The translations under genes were made by a program, and so were the position numbers. From JASHVB01 sp049522565 (GTDB taxonomy: Bacteria; Pseudomonadota; Alphaproteobacteria; Acetobacterales; Acetobacteraceae): DNA of 11,899 bases. The notes under the pieces are model-generated. The model saw nothing but the letters and a program-made list of their open reading frames with translations, ran no database searches and was not told the origin of the DNA. Location: the NCBI GenBank assembly GCA_049522565.1, contig JBEKNT010000201.1:1-11899 (forward strand), in the 5' to 3' direction. Positions 6,485 through 11,899 of the stretch are shown piece by piece. How positions within the stretch are numbered: the stretch's first letter is position 1; each line of letters starts with the position of its first letter.

Positions 6485-6496
6485 TGGAGATTCCCA

Positions 6497-8242
6497 TCAG
6501 TTCTCCGTCTGCGCCTGCTGGTTGCGGCGACGGATCGCGGCACCCAGGATGTCACCCAGCGACGCGCCGGAATCCGACGAGCCGAACTCGGCCATGGCCT
6601 GCTTCTCCTCCTCCATCTCCTTGCCTTTGATGGTGAGGTTCAGCTTGCGCGCGGCGCGGTCGATCGCGGTGATCTTGGCGTCCACCTTCTCACCCACGGC
6701 AAAGCGATCGGGGCGCTGGTCGCCCTTGTCACGCGCCAACTCGGCCCGGCGGATGAAGCCGGTCAGCACGTCGCCGACCTTCACCTCGATGCCGTTCGAC
6801 TGGATGGCGGTGACCACGCAGGTCACCACGTCGCCCTTGTGCACGCCTTCCAGCACCGACGCCGCCGGATCGTCCTTGAGCTGCTTGATGCCCAGGCTGA
6901 TCCGCTCCTTCTCCACGTCAACATCGAGCACCTTGGCCTTCACCACGTCGCCCTTGTTGTACTTGGCGATGGCAAGCTCGCCGGACTCGTCCCAGGACAG
7001 GTCGGACATGTGCACCATGCCGTCGATGTCGGCGGACAGGCCGATGAACAGGCCGAACTCGGTGATGTTGCGGATCTCGCCTTCCACCACGCTCCCGATC
7101 GGGTGCTCGTCCACGAACTGCTCCCACGGGTTGCGCTGCACCTGCTTCAGGCCCAGCGAAATCCGCCGCTTCGAGCTGTCCACGTCCAGGATCATCACGT
7201 CCACTTCCTGGCTGGTGGCGACGATCTTGCCCGGATGGACGTTCTTCTTGGTCCAGGACATCTCCGACACGTGCACCAGGCCCTCGACCCCCGGCTCCAG
7301 CTCCACGAAGGCGCCGTAGTCGGTGATGTTGGTGACGCGGCCGGTGTACTTGGCGCCCGGCGGATACTTCGCCGCCACACCCTCCCACGGATCGGCCTCA
7401 AGCTGCTTCATGCCGAGGCTGATGCGCTGGGTCTCCGGATTGAACCGGATCACCTGCACCTTCACCTGCTGGCCGATCTGCAACGCCTCGGACGGATGGT
7501 TGATCCGGCGCCAGGCAATGTCGGTGACGTGCAGCAGCCCATCGACGCCACCCAGATCGACGAAGGCGCCATAGTCGGTGATGTTCTTCACCACACCGTC
7601 GAGGATCTGGCCTTCCTTCAGCCCCTGGATCAACTCGGTGCGCTGCTCTGCCCTGGTCTCTTCCAGCACGGCGCGGCGCGACACCACGATATTGCCGCGC
7701 GCGCGGTCCATCTTGAGGATCTGGAACGGCTGCGGCGAGCCCATCAGCGGTCCGACGTCGCGGACCGGGCGGATATCGACCTGGCTGCCGGGCAGGAAGG
7801 CCACGGCGCCGCCGAGATCGACCGTGAAGCCGCCCTTCACCCGGCCGTAGATCGTGCCGGTGACGCGGAGCTGCGTCTCGAACGCTTTTTCCAGGTTGGT
7901 CCAGGCTTCCTCACGCCGCGCCTTCTCGCGCGACAGGACGATGGAGCCGTCCTTGTCCTCGTAGCGCTCGACATAGAGTTCGATGAGGTCGCCGGGCTTG
8001 ACGTCCGGCTTGGCGCCGGGCGGGCCGAATTCCTTGAGCAGGACGCGGCCTTCGGACTTCAGGCCGACATCGACGATGGCGTATTCATCGGTGAGGCGCT
8101 GGACGCGGCCGGTGACGACGGAGCCGTCGAAGCTGGTATCGCGTCCCAGGGTTTCGTCGAGCAGGGCGGAAAAGTTCTCGCCCCGAAAATGGTCCTGGGT
8201 AGGGGCCGGCGCGATGGCGCGGGCGGTGGCGGATGCTGCCAT
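6497..8242 (-). CDS. rpsA: 30S ribosomal protein S1
   Basis: This 581-residue protein binds mRNA on the 30S subunit and delivers leaders with weak Shine-Dalgarno sequences. Six S1 (OB-fold) repeats occur at about 40-105, 125-190, 212-280, 297-367, 383-453 and 470-539. Repeats 3-5 are the most canonical, each with an NITDYGAFV- or NITEFGLFI-like strand and a closing RISLG(M/L/I)KQ block. The first two are the divergent ribosome-binding type. Length is close to the E. coli protein (557 residues) with a slightly longer N-terminus. Start: ATG 8242 (MAASATARA); the frame stays open to 8320 but nothing upstream looks like S1. No Shine-Dalgarno sequence precedes the ATG; instead CCTCCTT abuts it. 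cmk and aroA, frequent upstream neighbours, are missing. Confidence 0.96.
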   Translation of the reverse strand: MAASATARAIAPAPTQDHFRGENFSALLDETLGRDTSFDGSVVTGRVQRLTDEYAIVDVGLKSEGRVLLKEFGPPGAKPDVKPGDLIELYVERYEDKDGSIVLSREKARREEAWTNLEKAFETQLRVTGTIYGRVKGGFTVDLGGAVAFLPGSQVDIRPVRDVGPLMGSPQPFQILKMDRARGNIVVSRRAVLEETRAEQRTELIQGLKEGQILDGVVKNITDYGAFVDLGGVDGLLHVTDIAWRRINHPSEALQIGQQVKVQVIRFNPETQRISLGMKQLEADPWEGVAAKYPPGAKYTGRVTNITDYGAFVELEPGVEGLVHVSEMSWTKKNVHPGKIVATSQEVDVMILDVDSSKRRISLGLKQVQRNPWEQFVDEHPIGSVVEGEIRNITEFGLFIGLSADIDGMVHMSDLSWDESGELAIAKYNKGDVVKAKVLDVDVEKERISLGIKQLKDDPAASVLEGVHKGDVVTCVVTAIQSNGIEVKVGDVLTGFIRRAELARDKGDQRPDRFAVGEKVDAKITAIDRAARKLNLTIKGKEMEEEKQAMAEFGSSDSGASLGDILGAAIRRRNQQAQTEN

Positions 8243-8391
8243 AAGGAGGTTGTGTTCCGTTACGGATGTCCGGGCGTATCCCGGGGGTTGCCGTGGTTTG
8301 CGCGCTGCTTCGGGAAGCACGTCTTGCCCGCGGAAGGGGACCGCGGGCCGGGTTGCGGATCAAGGCGGAAACGCTCGTTGGGCGAGCGACT
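8243..8391 (-). promoter_or_regulatory. Structured rpsA mRNA leader with anti-Shine-Dalgarno-like sequence
   Basis: Three hairpins lie upstream of rpsA: perfect 6-bp CGCTCG/CGAGCG arms at 8372-8388, perfect 7-bp CCCGCGG/CCGCGGG arms at 8327-8347, and 5-bp TGCTT/AAGCA arms with a 4-nt loop at 8306-8319. On the mRNA strand CCTCCTT (8249-8243) directly precedes the ATG, where a purine-rich ribosome-binding site would normally be. S1 genes of other bacteria are known to use SD-poor structured leaders and to be autoregulated by S1. That this leader works the same way is inference. Confidence 0.5.
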
Positions 8392-8398
8392 TCCTGCA

Positions 8399-8426
8399 CA
8401 GATACGCGTCATTTCTCCGGAGTCAA
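8399..8426 (-). promoter_or_regulatory. Candidate sigma70-type promoter for rpsA
   Basis: On the minus strand TTGACT (8426-8421) is followed after 16 bp by TATCTG (8404-8399). The -35 is close to consensus and the -10 is fair. Transcription would start near 8391, giving an rpsA leader of about 150 nt. This is the best promoter match I could find between the IS66 remnant and rpsA. Confidence 0.45.
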
Positions 8427-8472
8427 GCGGCGGAACCATGACGGGCGGTGGGCTTCACGGGCTGGATTAGCA

Positions 8473-8486
8473 AATCGTCAACGATT
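8473..8486. repeat. 14-bp palindrome AATCGTCAACGATT
   Basis: Perfect 6-bp inverted arms flank a 2-bp centre. It spans the stop codon of the truncated transposase frame and lies about 50 bp upstream of the candidate rpsA -35 box. It could be an operator half-site pair or simply chance; no regulator is identifiable. Confidence 0.4.
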
Positions 8487-9151
8487 CCTGTTCCATAATT
8501 GGCGTGACTGCCCAGGTATCCGGGCACAGTCCTGACTGATCCGGGCGATGGTTGCCGTGGCCAGCGGCACGCCGAACAGGTCGGCCATCAACGTGGCCAG
8601 ACGCTGCTCCGGCAGCAACGGGTCGTGCGGCAGGTCGAGCACGAAGCCGCCGATCCGCTTGCCATACTGCACGGGCGCGCTCACCCAGTCGGGGAACGCC
8701 GCCCGGGTCTGTGTGCCGCTCGCCGGACAGCGGCCAGCGTGCGCGCGATGTTCGCTGACCACCAGCAGCTGCGGTTCGTGCAGGTCAACCACCTGCCGGG
8801 CAACATGGCCGGTAGCCATCGCCTCGGTCAGCGGCTCGCCGCATGTGGCGCAGGTTGGCGGATCGTGGTTGATGACCGTATCAGGCGTCTCGGTCTGGCG
8901 CAGCGTCTCGCCGGGATGGCCGGTTTGTCCGCCCGGCTTCTTGCCGGAGGGTTGCCGCAGGCTGCTGGTCCGTGGCGCCTTCGTCAGTCCGTCCCCCGCC
9001 TTCGCAGGGGCAGGCTACTGGACGGCGGCTTGCCGCCGTTGCTGCTGTTCCGCCCGGGACGGTGCTCCGGTTCGGCGATGCGCGCCGATCGCGCCAGCAG
9101 CAGCGCGACGAGTGCGTCCTTCGAGAGGCGGTTGAGCACTTCGCGATCCAC
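8478..9151 (-). pseudogene. IS66-family transposase (TnpC type), truncated and frameshifted
   Basis: Reading on the minus strand from about 9151, the first frame gives an IS66 N-terminal region: VDREVLNRLSKDALVALLLA, then NSSNGGKPPSS. After a 23-bp insertion (8994-9016) the reading continues in another frame with DGLTKAPRT...KKPGGQTGHPGETL, then PTCATCGEPL and RAAFPDWVSAPVQYG. LLPEQRLATLMADLFGV and TIARISQDCA follow. Homology then stops near 8525 and the frame ends at 8480-8478. Removing the 23 bp restores the IS66 hallmark KPPSSDGL. A Cys of the zinc-binding region is also lost (CPAS where CxxC is expected). The whole catalytic core is missing, so it cannot transpose. No tnpA, tnpB or terminal inverted repeat was found nearby. 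Confidence 0.85.
8994..9016. repeat. 23-bp insertion within the IS66 remnant
   Basis: The segment CCCCGCCTTCGCAGGGG plus CAGGCT interrupts the transposase frame between codons for Ser-Ser and Asp-Gly. CCCC/GGGG arms around CGCCTTCGC make it partly palindromic, like the common CCCGCCTTCGCGGG intergenic repeats of proteobacteria. Its removal restores both the frame and the family motif exactly. Confidence 0.6.
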
Positions 9152-9299
9152 CGACTCCCCGGAAGCGGCCGGCCAACGTCATGTCGACCGAAATCTTGCT
9201 CTGGATTTGTCGTCACGCCATACGCTTCGCGCCCCCTAACCGCGTGGCACCCGCTGGTCGGGGCCGGCATGGCTGAGGATCTGGGCGGTTACGTCGGTC
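9152..9299. other. Non-coding flank between the IS66 remnant and the peroxidase-related gene
   Basis: No recognisable gene, terminator or IS end is visible in these 148 bp. Short open frames on both strands gave no family I recognise. It may contain further decayed transposon sequence. Confidence 0.35.
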
Positions 9300-9875
9300 T
9301 TATGTCCGCACGGCGCGATGATACTCGCGGTTCGGCATCATGTCGGTGGCCGACGCCATGCGGTTGGACAGGTTGAAGAACGCCACCGTCTCCGCCAGGT
9401 CGAAGATGTCGTCGTTCGACAGCCCGACCGCGCGCAAGGCATCGCGGTCGGCATCCTCCACCAGCCACGGCGTCGTGGTCATCTTCCAGGCGTAGTCGAG
9501 CATCGTGCGCTGCCGCGCATCCAGCTTCGCCACGCGATAGTTCAGCGCCATCATCTCGCCGAGTTCGGCATCGCCGGAGAGTTGCCGCACCGCCGCGCCA
9601 TGCGCCACCAGGCAGTAGTAGCAGCGGTTGGCCGAGGACACGACCACGGCGATCATCTCCCGTTCCAATTTGGAAAGCCCTGATTCCGCCAGCATGATGT
9701 CGTTGTACATCGCCATGAAGTGGCGCAGCCGCTGCGGCTTCAGGCTGTAGGCGCTGAACACGTTCGGCACGAAGCCAAGCTTGTCCACGCATTTGCGCCA
9801 GATGGCTTGCAGGTCCGCGTCCAGCGACCCGGGGTCGGGGACGCCAAGCTTGGAGATATGGTCGGGCTGCGGCAT
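9300..9875 (-). CDS. AhpD-like peroxidase-related protein (carboxymuconolactone decarboxylase fold)
   Basis: This 191-residue protein of the CMD/AhpD superfamily resembles the 'uncharacterised peroxidase-related enzyme' group. The AhpD-type redox centre is intact: Glu73 in LEREMIAVVVSSANRC, then Cys85-Tyr-Tyr-Cys88 and His92 (CYYCLVAH). The Glu-to-Cys spacing of 12 and the CxxCxxxH pattern match AhpD, where they support thiol-dependent peroxide reduction. An N-terminal PNVFSAYSLKPQRL segment is typical of this subgroup. Start: ATG 9875, with AGGAGA 6 bp upstream; the longer frame to 9926 reads into intergenic sequence. It follows the hydroxyacid dehydrogenase gene after a 107-bp gap holding a half repeat. 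Its physiological electron donor is unknown. Confidence 0.87.
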   Translation of the reverse strand: MPQPDHISKLGVPDPGSLDADLQAIWRKCVDKLGFVPNVFSAYSLKPQRLRHFMAMYNDIMLAESGLSKLEREMIAVVVSSANRCYYCLVAHGAAVRQLSGDAELGEMMALNYRVAKLDARQRTMLDYAWKMTTTPWLVEDADRDALRAVGLSNDDIFDLAETVAFFNLSNRMASATDMMPNREYHRAVRT

Positions 9876-9929
9876 GGGAGTCTCCTGTGCGGCGCTACGG
9901 GCGTGCGAGGTTAGTACGTGCGGCATGCG

Positions 9930-9981
9930 GCACCCTCACCCGCCGCTGCGCGGCGACCTCTCCCGCGAAGCGGGAGAGGTT
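9930..9981. repeat. Half repeat element, copy E
   Basis: A single REP-like half: a perfect hairpin CCTCTCCCGC GAA GCGGGAGAGG at 9957-9979 with 10-bp arms and a 3-nt loop, then a CGCCG/CGGCG hairpin at 9941-9955 and CACCCTCACC. The inverted second half seen in copies A-D is absent. It starts immediately after the TAA of the 2-hydroxyacid dehydrogenase (9983-9985) and could act as a terminator-like or 3'-end stabilising stem. Confidence 0.82.
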
Positions 9982-9982
9982 G

Positions 9983-10963
9983 TTAATCCAGCACTTCCTT
10001 GTTGATGACGTTGTCGCGGTTGGGCTTGCCGTCGAGCACGCTCAGAATGTTCTGCGCCGTCGCCACCGCCATGTTGGCGACCGCTTCGGTCGTCACCCCC
10101 GCCATGTGCGGCGAGGCAATCACGTTGTCCAGCTTCAGCAACGGATTGTCGATCGGCGTCGGCTCCGCCTCGAACACATCCAGCCCCGCCGCGGCGATCT
10201 GCCCCGACGTCAGTGCCGCATGCAGCGCGCGTTCGTCGATGATGCCGCCGCGCGCGGTGTTGACGATGAACGCGCCGGGCTTCATCCGGGCGAACTGCGC
10301 CGCGCCGAACATGCCGACGGTCTCGGGGTTCTTCGGGCAGTGGATCGACACGAAATCCACCCGAGGCAACGCCGCATCCACGTCGTCCACCGGCTCGCAT
10401 CCCGCCGCCCGGATCTTCGCCGCATCGACATACGGATCGCGCACCAGCACCACCATGTCGAACCCCAGGCAGCGCTTCGCCAGCCGCGTGCCGATGCGAC
10501 CGAAGCCGACGATCAACACCGTCTTGCCGTTCAGTTCCATCGGCAGCCCGTCATGCCGTTCCCGCCAGCGCCCGGCCCGCACCATCCGGTCCAGCGCCTG
10601 GTGCCGTTTTGCCAGCGATATCATCATATGAAACGCCTGCTCCGCTACCGAAACGGAATTCGCGGTGCCTGCCGTCATCAGCGGCACCCGTCGCGCGGTC
10701 AGCGCCGGGATCTCCACCGCGTCGTAGCCGACGCCGATGCGCGCCACCACCTGCATCGCCGGCGATGCGTCCATTTCCACCTGCCGGTACGGCGTCCCCG
10801 ACAGCGCGATGCCGGCGCAATCCTCCAACAGCGGCAGCAGGTCCGCCTGGGTGATCGTCGCCGAATATGTCACCGTCTCGATATCGTCGCGCGCCAGCAA
10901 CAGCGCGACACCCTCCTGGCCCATCGTGTGCGGCACCAGTACCTTGCGTCGGTTCGTGACCAT
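9983..10963 (-). CDS. D-isomer-specific 2-hydroxyacid dehydrogenase (NAD-binding)
   Basis: This 326-residue enzyme of the phosphoglycerate dehydrogenase-like family should interconvert a D-2-hydroxy acid and a 2-oxo acid with NAD(P). The dinucleotide fold has VGFGRIGTRLA at 152-162 with Asp176 (VRDPY) near the expected end of the second strand, which favours NAD. Catalytic residues are Arg238 (NTARGG), Glu267 (DVFEAEP) and His286 (SPHMAG); the Arg-Glu spacing of 29 equals that of E. coli SerA. There is no C-terminal ACT domain, so it is not full-length SerA. Start: ATG 10963, 14 bp after the short-chain dehydrogenase stop, so the two are surely co-transcribed. Substrate unknown. Confidence 0.9.
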   Translation of the reverse strand: MVTNRRKVLVPHTMGQEGVALLLARDDIETVTYSATITQADLLPLLEDCAGIALSGTPYRQVEMDASPAMQVVARIGVGYDAVEIPALTARRVPLMTAGTANSVSVAEQAFHMMISLAKRHQALDRMVRAGRWRERHDGLPMELNGKTVLIVGFGRIGTRLAKRCLGFDMVVLVRDPYVDAAKIRAAGCEPVDDVDAALPRVDFVSIHCPKNPETVGMFGAAQFARMKPGAFIVNTARGGIIDERALHAALTSGQIAAAGLDVFEAEPTPIDNPLLKLDNVIASPHMAGVTTEAVANMAVATAQNILSVLDGKPNRDNVINKEVLD

Positions 10964-10977
10964 CGGTGGGAAAATCC

Positions 10978-11739
10978 TCAGAGTTTGCGTTGCAGGTTGG
11001 CGACGTAGCTGCGGTTGTGGGTGGGGCCCAGCATCACCTCGTTCATCACCACGTGCCGTGGCAGGCAGGCGATGTAGCGGATCAGGTCGCCGCAATCCTC
11101 CGGCTGCACCATGCGCGCGCGCTCTTCCGGTCCCACCGGATTCGGCCGCTTGTCGAGGATCGGCGTCGCCACTTCCCCCGGAAGAAAAACGGTGGAGCGG
11201 ATGCCGTTGACGCATTCCTCCATGTTGATGGTGTGGCTCATCGCCACCACGCCGTGCTTCGCCGTGCCATAGATCGGTCCGGAGAAACCGCCGATGAACC
11301 GCCCCGCCATCGACGCGGTATGGATCATCACGCCATCCTGCTGCGCCCGCATGAACGGCAACGCCACCGTCACGCAATACAGCGCGGCCATCACGTTGCC
11401 CTTCATCAGCGTGTCGATGCCTTCCGGCGTCAGCTTGTCCCAGTGGCGATCGACGATGTTCACGCCGGCGTTGTTCACCAGGATGTCGAGCCGGCCCAGC
11501 TTTTCGCGGATGTAATCCCCGACCTTCTGCACCTGCGCCGACTCGGTCAGGTCCGCCGGCTGCACATGCGCCTCGGCGCCGCTATTGCCCAGGCGGCGTG
11601 CCACATCCTCCAACGGCGCGCGGCGGCGGCCGGTGAGCACCAGCGTGGCGCCTTCCTCGGCCAGCGCGAATGCGGCAGCCTCGCCGATGCCACTGCCCGC
11701 CCCGGTGACCCAGGCGACTCTCCCGGCGAGCTTCTGCAT
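10978..11739 (-). CDS. Short-chain dehydrogenase/reductase (SDR), classical type
   Basis: This 253-residue Rossmann-fold oxidoreductase has the cofactor motif TGAGSGIG (12-19), NNAG (89-92), Asn115, Ser143 (TASMAG) and the Tyr157-xxx-Lys161 pair (YGTAK), giving a complete Asn-Ser-Tyr-Lys tetrad. An arginine-rich segment after the second strand (TGRRR, 36-40) suggests NADP(H) preference. The C-terminal LPGEVATPIL segment replaces the more usual PG-x-V-x-T. Start: ATG 11739 with AGAGGGGAA about 8 bp upstream. It is the first gene of the SDR, hydroxyacid dehydrogenase, peroxidase-related series. Such pairs may act on successive alcohol and hydroxyacid or oxoacid substrates, but nothing in the sequence identifies them. 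Confidence 0.9.
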   Translation of the reverse strand: MQKLAGRVAWVTGAGSGIGEAAAFALAEEGATLVLTGRRRAPLEDVARRLGNSGAEAHVQPADLTESAQVQKVGDYIREKLGRLDILVNNAGVNIVDRHWDKLTPEGIDTLMKGNVMAALYCVTVALPFMRAQQDGVMIHTASMAGRFIGGFSGPIYGTAKHGVVAMSHTINMEECVNGIRSTVFLPGEVATPILDKRPNPVGPEERARMVQPEDCGDLIRYIACLPRHVVMNEVMLGPTHNRSYVANLQRKL

Positions 11740-11818
11740 GCGGCGTTCCCCTCTGCGTGCGACGTGCGGGCGGCATTCAACGGAGTTGCGCGTTGGTCGG
11801 CAAGGGGCGGCCCCATAC

Positions 11819-11899
11819 CGCTGTCATTGCGAGGCGCGTAGCGCCGCAGCAATCCCCTGCGTGATGAGCATCCGGCGGCGGCGTTACGCAGGGGATTGC
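11819..11899. repeat. Dispersed palindromic intergenic repeat, right copy
   Basis: Positions 11821-11860 are the inverted counterpart of 37-76 (37 of 40 identical). In addition GCAATCCCCTGCGT at 11849-11862 is perfectly repeated inverted at 11886-11899, enclosing a 23-bp loop region. The element is cut by the window edge and probably continues. Confidence 0.78.

Noticed and set aside
8243..8260. A perfect TAAGGAGG ribosome-binding site on the plus strand, with a following TTG or GTG
   Set aside because: The plus-strand frames after it are short or shadow frames with no recognisable protein; the site is the complement of the rpsA leader.
6413..8470. A 685-codon open frame on the plus strand opposite rpsA
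   Set aside because: It is a mirror of the rpsA codon pattern in high-GC DNA, rich in His, Leu, Asp and Val without family motifs, and its start lies in the repeat. rpsA is unmistakable on the other strand.
8881..9270. A 129-codon minus-strand frame starting MPAPTSGCHAVRG
   Set aside because: It reads the IS66 remnant in the wrong frame; the neighbouring frames give clear IS66 residues.
9210..9299. Minus-strand peptide TDVTAQILSHAGPDQR as a tyrosine integrase remnant
   Set aside because: The resemblance is short and none of the catalytic Arg/His/Tyr motifs can be found around it.
1254..9981. The spaced CCTCTCCCGC repeats as a CRISPR array
   Set aside because: Copies are kilobases apart, inverted and intergenic, without regular spacers or cas genes.

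Overview
The window is chromosomal DNA from a high-GC alphaproteobacterium. The base composition, the rpsA-sppA-ihfB-lapA-pyrF-trpF gene order and the protein sequences suggest Rhodospirillales, perhaps Acetobacteraceae. That placement is inference, because there is no rRNA gene in the window.

Layout. Positions 1-76 are a dispersed palindromic repeat. Two plus-strand genes follow: an Fe-S type uracil-DNA glycosylase family protein (92-670) and a small NIPSNAP-family protein (818-1141). Everything from 1369 onward lies on the minus strand. Read in the direction of transcription (high to low coordinates), the first group is a short-chain dehydrogenase (11739-10978), a D-2-hydroxyacid dehydrogenase (10963-9983) and an AhpD-like peroxidase-related protein (9875-9300), which look like one accessory metabolic operon. 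A decayed, truncated IS66 transposase (9151-8478) comes next. Then comes the housekeeping cluster: rpsA (ribosomal protein S1) with a structured leader, sppA (signal peptide peptidase), ihfB (IHF beta), lapA, pyrF and trpF. A translationally coupled pair, a threonine/serine dehydratase and an enoyl-CoA hydratase, ends the minus-strand genes and converges on the NIPSNAP gene.

Coupling. Start and stop codons overlap by 4 nt (ATGA) at lapA/pyrF, pyrF/trpF and dehydratase/hydratase. The other junctions in the housekeeping part (rpsA/sppA, ihfB/lapA, trpF/dehydratase) mostly carry a roughly 100-155 bp two-ended inverted repeat; only sppA/ihfB lacks one. The same family lies between the convergent NIPSNAP and hydratase genes, and a single half-copy follows the hydroxyacid dehydrogenase. 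These copies sit tightly against gene ends. Two supply the last bases of TAA stop codons and one contains the trpF stop.

I see no defence island, CRISPR array, biosynthetic cluster or clearly new multigene system. The most interesting signals are the repeat family and its relation to stop codons, the rpsA leader (an anti-Shine-Dalgarno-like CCTCCTT directly before the ATG plus three hairpins), an IS66 remnant inactivated by a 23-bp insertion, an Asp-to-Glu change at the expected catalytic acid of TrpF, and apparent synteny breaks on both sides of the housekeeping block.
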